Shown here piece after piece: positions 24,382 through 32,330 of a stretch of 46,211 nucleotides of DNA. The stretch is from Solidesulfovibrio magneticus (lineage in GTDB: Bacteria; Desulfobacterota; Desulfovibrionia; Desulfovibrionales; Desulfovibrionaceae). A program made the position numbers and the translations under genes. The number at the start of each line of letters is the position of its first letter. The first letter of the stretch is position 1. Below the pieces are notes generated by a model. It was given only the letters and a program-made list of their open reading frames with translations, was not told the origin of the DNA and made no database searches. Where the stretch lies: the NCBI GenBank assembly GCA_002482565.1, contig DLGG01000126.1, positions 1 through 46,211 of the forward strand, in the 5' to 3' direction.

Positions 24382-25743
24382 TCAGGGCAGCACTTTCCCC
24401 GGATTCATGATCCCGGCCGGATCGAAGGCGGCCTTGATGCCGCGTTGCAGGTCCAGGCTTCGCGCCGACAACTCCATGTCGATGAAAGGCCGCTTGGCGA
24501 TGCCGATGCCGTGCTCGCCGGACATGGTGCCGCCAAGGGCCAGCACCTCGGCGATAAGCTCGCGGGCCAGCGCCAAGGCCCGATCCCGGCTGCCGGCCTC
24601 GCCCGTGATGTTGACATGGATGTTGCCGTCGCCGGCATGGCCGAAGGCGTACACCCTAAGCCCATGGCGCTGCCCCAGGACCGGCAGGGCGTCGATGAGG
24701 TTCGGGATGCGGGCGATGGGCACGGCTACGTCCTCGGACAGGTAATACGGCGCGCTCTCGTGGATGCGGGTGGAAATCTGGCGGCGAATGCCCCACAGCT
24801 CCTCGCGCTCTTGGGCGTTTCGCGCCGGCAGCACGGCCAGCGCCCCGCCGTCCAGGCACACGGCCTCCATGCGCCCGATGTCCCGCGCCGCCTGATCCGG
24901 GTCGCCGTCGGCCTCAAAAAGGAGCAGGGCCGCTTCCGGGCCGGGCAGGTCAAAGGGCAACAGTTCGGCCACGATGCCCAGGCAAGCCCGGTCCATGAGC
25001 TCCAGGGCGCAGGGCGAAACGCCGCCGGCCATCACCGCCGCCACGGCCGCCACGGCCGCGCGGGCGTCCGGGAAAAGCGCCGCCGCCGCCCGGACCTCGC
25101 GCGGATGCGGGATGAGCTTCACCGTCAGCTCGGTGATGATCCCCAGCGTCCCTTCCGAGCCGACCATAAGCCCGGTCAGATCGTAGCCCACCACGCCCTT
25201 GCGCGTGGCCGTGCCGCAACGCACCACCTCGCCGTCGGGCAATACGGCCGTCAGTCCCAGCACGTAGTCGCGGGTGACGCCATACTTCACGCAGGCCGGG
25301 CCGCCGGCGTTGGTGGCGGCGTTGCCGCCCAGGGTGCAGGTGGCAAGGCTGGCCGGATCGGGCGGATAAAAAAGCCCCACATCCTTGGCCGCCTGGCGCA
25401 AGGTCTGGGTCACCACCCCGGCCTGGACCACGGCGCACAAATTGGCCGTGTCCAACCGCTCAATGCGGGCCATTCGCGACATATCGACCACCACGCCGCC
25501 CTGGACGGCCAGACAACCGCCTGCCAGCCCCGTGCCGGCTCCGCGCGGCGTCACGGCAAACCCATGCCGGCCGGCCAGCCGCATAAGCCGGCTCACTTCT
25601 CCGGCATCGGCCGGAAAAAACACCGCCTCAGGCAGAATGACCAAACCGGCGTCGTCCTTGGCGGCAGCGTCCCTGGCTGCGGCGTCATACAAAAAGCCCG
25701 GTCCAAGTTCGCGCCCCAGCGCGCCCAGCAATGCGGCGTCCAT
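24382..25743 (-). CDS. FAD-linked oxidase, GlcD/D-lactate dehydrogenase type
   Basis: The 453-residue flavoprotein oxidises a 2-hydroxyacid such as glycolate or D-lactate. The N-terminal FAD-binding PCMH domain has VTPRGAGTGLAGG (about 63-77), the LGGNAATNAGGPACVKYG segment (about 138-155) and VGSEGTLGIITE (about 193-205). The C-terminal FAD-oxidase domain has the AFGHAGDGNIHVNI metal/substrate motif and GEHGIG. A Shine-Dalgarno AAGGA precedes the ATG. It lies downstream of an amino-acid ABC operon on the same strand but is separated from it by a composite repeat, so it may have its own transcript. Exact substrate is not decided. Confidence 0.92.
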   Translation of the reverse strand: MDAALLGALGRELGPGFLYDAAARDAAAKDDAGLVILPEAVFFPADAGEVSRLMRLAGRHGFAVTPRGAGTGLAGGCLAVQGGVVVDMSRMARIERLDTANLCAVVQAGVVTQTLRQAAKDVGLFYPPDPASLATCTLGGNAATNAGGPACVKYGVTRDYVLGLTAVLPDGEVVRCGTATRKGVVGYDLTGLMVGSEGTLGIITELTVKLIPHPREVRAAAALFPDARAAVAAVAAVMAGGVSPCALELMDRACLGIVAELLPFDLPGPEAALLLFEADGDPDQAARDIGRMEAVCLDGGALAVLPARNAQEREELWGIRRQISTRIHESAPYYLSEDVAVPIARIPNLIDALPVLGQRHGLRVYAFGHAGDGNIHVNITGEAGSRDRALALARELIAEVLALGGTMSGEHGIGIAKRPFIDMELSARSLDLQRGIKAAFDPAGIMNPGKVLP

Positions 25744-25793
25744 GGTGTATGTCCTTTAGGGAAGAGGGGAGGATGAGAAGAGGGGAAGAATAA

Positions 25794-25838
25794 GATGCCT
25801 CCGGCGGCTGGGGGCCTGAGGCCCCCAGACCCCCCGAC
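25794..25838 (+). repeat. GC-hairpin repeat, copy B (left arm of composite)
   Basis: A purine-rich lead (25755-25793) is followed by GATGCCTCCGGCGGC and then the hairpin GGGGGCC-TGA-GGCCCCC and AGACCCCCCGA. It faces copy C in inverted orientation. It is upstream of the FAD oxidase start codon and points away from it, the only copy not at a gene 3' end. Confidence 0.88.
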
Positions 25839-25923
25839 TGAAGAAATTTTCAAGGGGGTTTTCGGCTTGGCGGCAAAACCTACGATATCCGGAAAAGCAC
25901 CGCCCGTCCCCTTTACCCCATTT

Positions 25924-25965
25924 GGGGGGTCCGGGGGCCTCAGGCCCCCGGCCGCCGGAGGCATC
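25924..25965 (-). repeat. GC-hairpin repeat, copy C (right arm of composite)
   Basis: Read on the minus strand: a purine-rich lead straight after the permease stop codon at 25992, GATGCCTCCGGCGGCC, the hairpin GGGGGCC-TGA-GGCCCCC, then GGACCCCCCA. It is the 3' end marker of the ABC operon. Confidence 0.88.
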
Positions 25966-25991
25966 TTCTCTTCCTCTCCCTCTTTCTCCCT

Positions 25992-26684
25992 CTACTCGCG
26001 TTTGCTTTCGAAGCCTGGGATCTCCAGTTTCTTTTCGGCGATCTTGAGGAGGAACGAGGCGATGGTGACCAGGGCCAGGTAGTACAGCCCCACGACGATG
26101 AAGACTTCGGTATTGCGGAAGCTGGACTTGGCCAGGCTGCGTCCCATGCCGGTCAGGTCGCTGACGGTGATGATGGAGGCCAGGGACGAGTATTTGATGA
26201 GGTAGATGATTTCGTTGCCGCAGCCCGGCAGCGCCCGGCGGAAGGCCTGGGGCAGCACCACGGAGGTGACGGACTGGAAGGGCGTCATGCCCAGGGCCTG
26301 GGCGGCGCGCAGCTGGCCGCGCTTGATGGAGAGCAGCCCGCCCCGGATGTATTCGGACTGGTAGGCCCCGCTGCACAGGGCGAACCCGACGATGGCGGCC
26401 CACATGGGCGACAGCACCAGGGCGAAGTCGCCGATGCGCACGTAGGGCAGGGCGAAGTACCAGAAGTAGAGCTGCACGACCAGCGGCGTGCCGCGAAACA
26501 GCGACACGTAGGCGTCCAGGGTTTTGACCACCGGGCGCGGGCCGTAGACCCGCAGCGCGCCCACGGACACGCCGATGGCCACGCCAAAAAGCGAGGCCGG
26601 CACGATGAGCAGGATGCTGGTCCACAGTCCGGCGTCCAGGGTCGGGATGATGCGCTCCCAGGCGAAGGCGAAAAAATCGTCCAT
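25992..26684 (-). CDS. Amino-acid ABC transporter permease (second of the operon)
   Basis: A 230-residue inner-membrane permease of the polar amino-acid (HisMQ/GlnP) type with about five transmembrane helices. The EAA loop that docks on the ATPase reads LRAAQALGMTPFQSVTSVVLPQA. The start at 26684 is preferred over an upstream frame extension because AAGGA lies just before it and MDDFFAFAWERIIPTL is the natural N-terminus. The start lies eight bases after the ATPase stop. It pairs with the other permease of the operon as a heterodimer. Confidence 0.93.
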   Translation of the reverse strand: MDDFFAFAWERIIPTLDAGLWTSILLIVPASLFGVAIGVSVGALRVYGPRPVVKTLDAYVSLFRGTPLVVQLYFWYFALPYVRIGDFALVLSPMWAAIVGFALCSGAYQSEYIRGGLLSIKRGQLRAAQALGMTPFQSVTSVVLPQAFRRALPGCGNEIIYLIKYSSLASIITVSDLTGMGRSLAKSSFRNTEVFIVVGLYYLALVTIASFLLKIAEKKLEIPGFESKRE

Positions 26685-26692
26685 GGGCGTCC

Positions 26693-27481
26693 TTAGGCCC
26701 GGGGAGCCGGGGCGATTTCGCAGTGGCCGTCGCCGGCCAGTTCGCTGAGCTTGGCGCAAAACGACTGGGTGCGGCTGCCGGAGTCGCGGGCGAGCAGTTG
26801 GGAGGGCGCGCCGCGTTCCACGATGCGTCCGCGTTCCATGAACAGGAATTCGTCGGCCAGGGAGGCGGAAAAGCTGATCTGGTGGGTGGCCATGACCATG
26901 GTCATGCCGAGGTCGGCCAGGTCGCGGATGACGGTGAGCACTTCGCCGATGAGTTCCGGGTCCAGGGCCGAGGTGGGTTCGTCGAGCAGCAGCACCTTGG
27001 GGTCCATGGCCAGGGCCCGGGCCACGGACACGCGCTGTTTCTGCCCGCCGGAGAGCTGGGCCGGGTAGAGGGTGGACTTGTCGGCCAGTCCGACCCGGGC
27101 GAGTTCTTCCATGGCCCGGTTGGTGGCGGCCCGCTTGTCCAGGCCTTTCACCTTCACAAGCGCCACCCGGACGTTGTCCAGGGCCGAGAGGTGGTCAAAC
27201 AGGTTGAAGTCCTGGAAGATCATGCCCACTTGCTGGCGCAGTGCCAGCAGTTCTTTTCTGCTTTTGCCGTCCACGGCCTTGCCGTCCAGGGAAATGGTCC
27301 CGGAGTCCGGGGGCGACAGGAAATTGATGCAGGCGAGCAGCGTGGACTTGCCGGCTCCTGAGGGGCCGATGAGCACCTTTAAGTGCCCTTTTTTAACGGA
27401 AAACGAGACATCGTCCAGGATGCGCTGGCCGCCGATGGTCTTGACGATGTTCTCGACGCGTAAAATGACCGGATCGTCCAT
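26693..27481 (-). CDS. Amino-acid ABC transporter ATP-binding protein
   Basis: The 262-residue ATPase of the uptake system. Walker A GPSGAGKS is at 39-46, the Q-loop is QDFNLF, the signature LSGGQKQR begins at 143 and Walker B LLLDEP ends at the catalytic Glu168, followed by the H-loop ATHQ. It starts one base after the upstream permease stop, a sign of translational coupling. The tail carries two unusual cysteines and an alanine/proline-rich end. Confidence 0.95.
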   Translation of the reverse strand: MDDPVILRVENIVKTIGGQRILDDVSFSVKKGHLKVLIGPSGAGKSTLLACINFLSPPDSGTISLDGKAVDGKSRKELLALRQQVGMIFQDFNLFDHLSALDNVRVALVKVKGLDKRAATNRAMEELARVGLADKSTLYPAQLSGGQKQRVSVARALAMDPKVLLLDEPTSALDPELIGEVLTVIRDLADLGMTMVMATHQISFSASLADEFLFMERGRIVERGAPSQLLARDSGSRTQSFCAKLSELAGDGHCEIAPAPRA

Positions 27482-27482
27482 G

Positions 27483-28196
27483 CTACAGGCTTCCCTGGTG
27501 CGCGTATCCGGGGATGCGCACCTTGGCTTCGAGGCGTTTGAGGGTTTTGATGCCGGCCCAGGTGAGGAAGAAAAAGAGCGCTCCGGCCAGGATGGACAGG
27601 GGCAGCGGCTGGTGGGTGGTGGCGGCCACGGAGCGGGTGCGGGCCATGACTTCCAGGACGCCGATGGTAAAGGCCAGGGCGGAGTCCTTGAGCAGGATCG
27701 AATATTCGTTGGACCAGGCCGGGATGGCCAGACGCAGGGCCTGGGGCAGGATGATGGACCGGATGGCCACGGCGTCGCTCATGCCCAGGGCCCGGGCGGC
27801 CTTGAGCTGGCCGGCGGGCAGGCTGGCCATGGCTCCGCGAAAAATTTGCGACTGGTAGGCGGCGCTGGTCAGCCCCAGCACGATGACGGCCGAGAGGAAT
27901 CCCGAGGACAGCGGCAGAAACGACAGGGCCGGGATTTCGCTGAGGTAAGCCATGATGCCGAAATAAAAGAGGTAGAGCTGCACCAGGATGGGCACGCCGC
28001 GAAACAGCCAGACGTAGCCGGCCACGGCCTTGCGGGTGAGCGGATGGCCGTAGACGTGGAGCACGGCCAGGGGCACGCCCAGGACAAAGCCCACGAGCAT
28101 GGCTCCGAGAATAAGCCCAGCCGTCCACCACAGCCCGCCGAGAATGTAGGGCATGGCCTCCCAGCTGGCCTGCGCGGCGCTATAAAATCCTTCCAT
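27483..28196 (-). CDS. Amino-acid ABC transporter permease (first of the operon)
   Basis: A 237-residue permease with about five helices and the EAA loop LKAARALGMSDAVAIRSIILPQA. It is related to the second permease of the same operon but clearly distinct, fitting a heterodimeric channel such as HisQ/HisM. It follows the binding-protein gene after a 75-base gap with a strong hairpin. Confidence 0.93.
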   Translation of the reverse strand: MEGFYSAAQASWEAMPYILGGLWWTAGLILGAMLVGFVLGVPLAVLHVYGHPLTRKAVAGYVWLFRGVPILVQLYLFYFGIMAYLSEIPALSFLPLSSGFLSAVIVLGLTSAAYQSQIFRGAMASLPAGQLKAARALGMSDAVAIRSIILPQALRLAIPAWSNEYSILLKDSALAFTIGVLEVMARTRSVAATTHQPLPLSILAGALFFFLTWAGIKTLKRLEAKVRIPGYAHQGSL

Positions 28197-28217
28197 GAAA
28201 TACGTCCGGGGGAGCGC

Positions 28218-28248
28218 CCCGGGCCGCGCGCGTGTCGCGCGGCCCGGG
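28218..28248 (-). other. Intercistronic hairpin after the binding-protein gene
   Basis: CCCGGGCCGCGCG and CGCGCGGCCCGGG form a perfect 13-bp stem with a five-base loop, starting 23 bases after the binding-protein stop and lacking a T-run. In other ABC operons such hairpins protect the binding-protein message from 3' decay and raise its level above that of the membrane genes. Confidence 0.7.
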
Positions 28249-28271
28249 AACGTTGCGGGAAAGCGGGCTTG

Positions 28272-29024
28272 CTACAGGCCGTACTTGGCCTTGAGTTCCT
28301 TCCAGTAGGGGTCGGCCATGAGGAGCTTGAGGCCCTCGTTGACCTTGGCCTGGAATTCCTTGTCTTCCTTGCGCATGGCGTAGCCGTACTTCTCGGGGGC
28401 GGCGTCGAAGGTGCCGGCGATCTTGAAGCCGGGGGCCTTCATGACTTCGGCGGCGATGGTGCTGTCCATGCCGGAGCCGGCGATGCGGCCGATCTTCACG
28501 TCTTCCATGGACAGGTCGGTGGAGTCGTAGGGCACGAGCTCGAACTTGTAGCCGGGCTTGCCCACGAAGCCTTCGAGAAGCTTGGCGGTGACGGTGCCGC
28601 GCTGGACGCCGATCTTTTTGCCGGACTTGAGGATGTCGGCAAAGGGCGTGGCTTCCTTGTCGCCGACGACCAGGACCTGGGTGACTTCGTAGTAGGGGAT
28701 GGAGAAGTCGACCTTCTGGGCGCGTTCGGCGGTGGCGCTCATGCCGGAAGCGATGATGTCGATCTTTTTGGCCAGAAGGGCGGGGATGATGCCGTCCCAG
28801 TCCATGGGCTGGTGTTTGACCTTGAAGCCCATCTTTTTGGCGATCCAGTCCAGGGATTCGACGTCGAAGCCGGTGGGTTTGCCGGCTTTGTCGACGAAGC
28901 CGAAGGGCGGAAAGCCGAAATCGATGCCGTTGACGTAGACTTTTTCCTCGGCCTGGGCCAAGCCGCCGAAGCACAAAACAAAGGCGGCCAGGGCGGCCAG
29001 AAGAAGGCCAAAACGTTTGCGCAT
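28272..29024 (-). CDS. Amino-acid ABC transporter substrate-binding protein
   Basis: The 250-residue periplasmic binding protein (solute-binding family 3) has a signal peptide (MRKRFGLLLAALAAFVLCF, cleaved after AQA) and the family's first strand IDFGFPPFGFVDKAGKPTGFDVE. The family signature GFDVESLDWIAKKMG and the ligand-pocket region MSATAERAQKVDFSIPYYE are present. It captures a polar amino acid for the permease/ATPase downstream; the exact ligand is not decided. The start at 29024 is chosen for the GGGAG before it and the signal peptide; upstream frame extension is not needed. Confidence 0.93.
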   Translation of the reverse strand: MRKRFGLLLAALAAFVLCFGGLAQAEEKVYVNGIDFGFPPFGFVDKAGKPTGFDVESLDWIAKKMGFKVKHQPMDWDGIIPALLAKKIDIIASGMSATAERAQKVDFSIPYYEVTQVLVVGDKEATPFADILKSGKKIGVQRGTVTAKLLEGFVGKPGYKFELVPYDSTDLSMEDVKIGRIAGSGMDSTIAAEVMKAPGFKIAGTFDAAPEKYGYAMRKEDKEFQAKVNEGLKLLMADPYWKELKAKYGL

Positions 29025-29129
29025 GGTTCGCTCCCGGGGGTTGAAGGTGGCGGACGGGGGGACAAAAGCCGTATCCTGGCGTCGCCGGCGGGCCGGCGCG
29101 ACTGGCGAAGCGGCAATTCGCAAGCGAAA

Positions 29130-29158
29130 AAAGTAACAGACTAGCCCCCATCGATCAA
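29130..29158 (-). promoter_or_regulatory. Candidate sigma-70 promoter of the ABC operon
   Basis: On the minus strand TTGATC (29153-29158) and TACTTT (29130-29135) are separated by exactly 17 bases. The hexamers match only four and three of six consensus positions, so this is tentative. It would give a leader of about 100 bases. Confidence 0.35.
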
Positions 29159-29377
29159 GGGCGGGCGCGTCGGCCAACGCGGGCGGGTTTGTCCGGCCCG
29201 GATCTAAGTCGCTTTCGGAGGCTTGGTTTTTGACGCGCCAGGATTGCCCGCTGGGACATTGGGAAACAATCGCCACGAACGGCCCAGGCGCGGGCGAGAC
29301 ATCGCCGTTGCCGTCGTCGGGCCGGTTTCTGAGTCCATGACGTCGTAGCGGCGGCAGGGGTTATCCTGAAAAGGTGT

Positions 29378-29393
29378 TGGCGCATTGTGTGCA
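29378..29393 (+). promoter_or_regulatory. Candidate sigma-54 promoter upstream of the thaumatin-like gene
   Basis: TGGCGCATTGTGTGCA fits the -24/-12 form (TGGCAC-N5-TTGCA), with the invariant GG and GC ten bases apart. Start would be near 29405, about 100 bases before the coding start. No enhancer site was recognised. Confidence 0.45.
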
Positions 29394-29408
29394 ACAGGGA
29401 CGCTTGTC

Positions 29409-29428
29409 GGATGCGACAAACCGCATCC
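29409..29428 (+). promoter_or_regulatory. Inverted repeat (possible operator or leader hairpin)
   Basis: GGATGCG (29409-29415) and CGCATCC (29422-29428) form a perfect 7-bp dyad around six bases, just after the predicted sigma-54 start and just before a TTGACT hexamer at 29432. It could bind a regulator or fold in the leader. Confidence 0.4.
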
Positions 29429-29506
29429 TGCTTGACTCTATGAGGTCATTACAGCATAGGTTAGATTGTCAAAAAACTATGGCAGGATGTAGCGCTGGGG
29501 GCAAGC

Positions 29507-31072
29507 ATGGATACTCGGGCTGTTTATCGAAATTCTTGCGGCACGCGTTGTCGGATCGTCTTCTGGGCGGCTTGGGTTTTCGCCGTGTTTCTGGCGACGC
29601 CCTCGGTCTTGCTGGCGCAGCCTCCTGCCTGCACGATCCCGGGCCTGTCAGGTGGACCGTCTATTGCCGGTTCGCAACGGTTTTCGGTCGTCAACAATTG
29701 CGGCAAAAATGTCGTGCTGCTTTTTAACGCAGGTGATTGTTCCTCGCAGTGGGGAGAGGCTTTTGGCAGCGATACGGTGAGTTATTACAGCGTATCGTAC
29801 AGCAAGACGGTTATAGCGGCTGGATCGACGCAAAACTTTTGCATTCCCAATGCCGGCGCTTGCAGCGGTGGGATGTTCTTTGCCTATAATTGTCAGGGAG
29901 ATGATCCCACGTCGACCTGCGACATCAGCGGTGACCCCGGGATATTTACCCATACTTTGGCGGAATTTACTGCTGGATGCAAGGATATGCTGTATGGCCA
30001 CGAGGGAGATAATCCTCCCTATGCGCCGTGCAGCGCCAACATGTCGGATGGGCATTCTCCGAAGTGGTTGATGGGGCCTGTGGACAGCTTTGATATTTCC
30101 GCCGTCAATGGCTATACGCTGCCAATGACGATGACGGTCAGTGCAAATAGTACGGTGAATTGCAATACTTTGGCGGCTGATGGCAGTATGCTTGATTTGG
30201 CCAGCTGTCCGAAGGAGTATGGATACAATACCAATAGCCTGCAAACATTTTCCATGACACCGGCGGATGCGATAGCGTACGCGTCGACAACCAACAGTAT
30301 ATTAAGCAATAATCCTTCAGGAATTAGCCTTTTGTCGTCCGGTCTCGGGGCCGACGGCGTCACCACGATAAACAAGTCGTGCGCCAGTCCCTGCAAGTGG
30401 TTCTCCTCGACGTTGTTTGGCAACCCCGCGAACACCCAGGCTTTGGGGTCGGCCTCTCCGGGGACGCCGAACACCTACGATTTTTACTGCTGCGTCAATA
30501 CCTGCGGGCAAGCGACATGCGGTGACCCTGATCCCAACTGCACCTGTTCCGGCCCGGGCTGTCGCGGGAAACAGTGTTCCAAGGGCCCTATTGGCACATA
30601 CAAATATTCTATAGTCACAACAAATTTTGTTACAAGACTCAAGGAAGTTGGTTACGCCAATTATACTTGGCAATATGACGACGCTTTCGGGAACAAGCAG
30701 TGTAGCTGGTCTGATCCAAATACCGTGAATTTGGCAAGCTATACGATGACCCTCTGTCCCAATGGAGGTGATCCGACTTCGATAAGCAACAAGTGGAAGT
30801 ATGATGCCTCGTCTTCACGCTGTGTTGTCGACAACAATATCGGGACTTATAATTCGCTGTTTGAATGCATGACCACTGATCCTACGGCATCGACGAAATT
30901 CAAGCTTATATCGGATGTCATTATTGGCAATGAACCTAATTACCCGGATGGCGTGGCGAAATATTGCCAATGGAGTCCTTCTGATGGAACAATGACGCTG
31001 AGCAGTTGTTTGCAGTCGGCGACGCAAACCAGCATGCCCCCTATCGAGCTTCTGTTGATGAATGGCCAATGA
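29507..31072 (+). CDS. Secreted cysteine-rich thaumatin-like protein
   Basis: The 521-residue protein has an N-terminal signal sequence (helix IVFWAAWVFAVFLATPSVLLA, likely cleaved after LLA). The mature part contains a thaumatin-family domain (about 55-345): FSVVNNCGKNVVLLF at the start, TLAEFTAGC, the hallmark DSFDISAVNGYTLPMTMTV, and the closing YDFYCCVNTCGQATC. The mature protein has about 27 cysteines, pointing to a disulfide-rich extracellular fold. A C-terminal region (about 346-521) contains a repeat-like SRCVVDNNIGTYNSLFEC unit seen in other bacterial Cys-rich secreted proteins. Codon use and base composition are clearly AT-richer than neighbours, suggesting horizontal acquisition. 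Plant relatives bind beta-glucans or proteins; the bacterial role is unknown. Confidence 0.83.
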   Translation: MDTRAVYRNSCGTRCRIVFWAAWVFAVFLATPSVLLAQPPACTIPGLSGGPSIAGSQRFSVVNNCGKNVVLLFNAGDCSSQWGEAFGSDTVSYYSVSYSKTVIAAGSTQNFCIPNAGACSGGMFFAYNCQGDDPTSTCDISGDPGIFTHTLAEFTAGCKDMLYGHEGDNPPYAPCSANMSDGHSPKWLMGPVDSFDISAVNGYTLPMTMTVSANSTVNCNTLAADGSMLDLASCPKEYGYNTNSLQTFSMTPADAIAYASTTNSILSNNPSGISLLSSGLGADGVTTINKSCASPCKWFSSTLFGNPANTQALGSASPGTPNTYDFYCCVNTCGQATCGDPDPNCTCSGPGCRGKQCSKGPIGTYKYSIVTTNFVTRLKEVGYANYTWQYDDAFGNKQCSWSDPNTVNLASYTMTLCPNGGDPTSISNKWKYDASSSRCVVDNNIGTYNSLFECMTTDPTASTKFKLISDVIIGNEPNYPDGVAKYCQWSPSDGTMTLSSCLQSATQTSMPPIELLLMNGQ

Positions 31073-31245
31073 TTATTTTGCGGTAAATGGTATATTGTTT
31101 CGTATTCGGCTCCATAACGCAGCTTGCGTGGCATGGGCGCTTTTTCCGTACGCAACGCTAGTCGCAGCCATGATAAGCGCCTGCGGCGTTTCGTGGTCAA
31201 CGGACGAGGATCGTGTGTTTTCTGGAAAAGTTCGGATGTGTTTGC

Positions 31246-31304
31246 GAAGGGTCGCGACCCTTCAAGGCACGAAGTCGTTATATGGGAGGTCGCGACTTTT
31301 TGCA
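31246..31304 (+). terminator. Palindromic terminator-like region after the thaumatin-like gene
   Basis: GAAGGGTCGCGACCCTTC (31246-31263) is a perfect 18-bp palindrome. Its GTCGCGACC part can also pair with a second copy GGTCGCGAC ending at 31299, which is followed by TTTTT. The second pairing would form a terminator with a 30-base loop. The remaining gap 31073-31345 has no supported gene. Confidence 0.45.
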
Positions 31305-31345
31305 AAAAATCGATAACCGTCAAGCGCTTGCTTCGTGAACGCGGC

Positions 31346-32263
31346 CTAAACGAGCTGCGTGCCAAGCACCCGGTTGCGGCCGGCCATCTTGGCTTCGTAG
31401 AGTTTCCGGTCGGCCAGGCACAGCAGGTTCTCGGCGCTGCTCCCGGCCTTGGGCACGCAGCAGGCCGCGCCCAGGGTGATGGTGACCACCGGCGAAATGC
31501 ACGAGCCGTTGTGGGCAAGCCCCAGGTCGGACACGGCCAGGCGCATGGCCTCGGCCAGATGCATGGCTCCGGCCAGGTCGGTCTCTTCCAGGATGACGAC
31601 AAACTCCTCGCCGCCAAACCGCGCTACCAGGTCGCCCGGGCGCTTGAGCACCCCGGCCAGGGTGGCGGCCACGGCCCTCAGGCATTCGTCTCCGGCCATG
31701 TGGCCGTAGGTGTCGTTGTAGGCTTTGAAACAGTCGATGTCGGCCATGAGCAGGCTCATGGGCGTCGCCCCGCGCATGGCCTGCCGCCAGGCCCGGTTGA
31801 GGCAGTCGTTGAAGCGGCGGCGGTTGGCGATGCCGGTCAGGCCGTCGCGCATGGACAGCGTTTCCAGCAGATCGCCCCGGCGCTTGAGTTCCACGTGGGT
31901 GCGCACCCTGGCCTGGACGATGGGGACGCTCACCGGCTTGACGATGTAGTCCACGGCGCCCAGCGCCAGTCCCAGCGTCTCGTCGGCCACGTCGCCCTTG
32001 GCCGTCAGGAAAATGATGGGGATGTTGCGGGTGGCCGCCCGGGCCTTGAAGCGCCGGCAGACTTCGTAGCCGTCCATGTCGGGCATGAGGATGTCGAGCA
32101 AAATGAGGTCCGGCGGGCTCTCTTCCACCAAACGCAGGGCCTGGGCGCCGCTGGAAGCGATGCGCACTTCGTATTCGCTGCGCAGGGCTTCGGTCAAAAC
32201 AGCCAGGTTGGAAGGGGCGTCGTCAACGATAAGGATCGTTGCCGGGGCGGTGGGCAATTCCAT
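31346..32263 (-). CDS. Response regulator with diguanylate cyclase output (REC-GGDEF, PleD-like)
   Basis: A 305-residue cytoplasmic protein. The receiver domain (about 8-122) has the acidic pair VDD, phospho-acceptor Asp57 in LLDILMPDMDG, and the Lys of KPV. The GGDEF domain (about 135-300) has GGEEF at 217-221 and the I-site RPGD at 208-211, so it is probably active and subject to product inhibition. Phosphorylation would drive dimerisation and c-di-GMP synthesis. No kinase is adjacent; the hybrid kinase at 14041 is too far away to infer pairing. It lies 68 bases downstream of a DMT exporter gene on the same strand. Confidence 0.95.
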   Translation of the reverse strand: MELPTAPATILIVDDAPSNLAVLTEALRSEYEVRIASSGAQALRLVEESPPDLILLDILMPDMDGYEVCRRFKARAATRNIPIIFLTAKGDVADETLGLALGAVDYIVKPVSVPIVQARVRTHVELKRRGDLLETLSMRDGLTGIANRRRFNDCLNRAWRQAMRGATPMSLLMADIDCFKAYNDTYGHMAGDECLRAVAATLAGVLKRPGDLVARFGGEEFVVILEETDLAGAMHLAEAMRLAVSDLGLAHNGSCISPVVTITLGAACCVPKAGSSAENLLCLADRKLYEAKMAGRNRVLGTQLV

Positions 32264-32330
32264 GCAGTAGGCTCCGCGACTTGAGGCGAGTAATGCTCTC
32301 TAGCCTCTCGCTGTGGGGAAGGCAAGGCCG

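Larger units (their letters stand above)
25794..25965. repeat. 172-bp composite inverted pair of the repeat (REPIN/MITE-like)
   Basis: Copies B and C form nearly perfect terminal inverted repeats of about 41 bp enclosing 85 bp of unique sequence that contains no gene. Purine-rich tracts flank both outer ends. The arrangement resembles a REPIN or a small non-autonomous element, but no target duplication was recognised. Confidence 0.7.
29025..29506. other. Divergent intergenic region with promoter signals
   Basis: 482 bp between the ABC operon (-) and the thaumatin-like gene (+). It holds a candidate sigma-70 promoter toward the ABC operon, and a candidate sigma-54 promoter and inverted repeat toward the thaumatin-like gene, listed separately. 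No gene is supported. Confidence 0.7.

Noticed and set aside
24343..25776. A 477-codon + strand frame opposite the FAD oxidase
   Set aside because: Low-complexity translation with no motifs; the minus strand has all family motifs.
31062..31316. Possible 84-codon gene after the thaumatin-like gene
   Set aside because: It overlaps the end of the thaumatin-like gene and runs through the palindromic terminator-like region.
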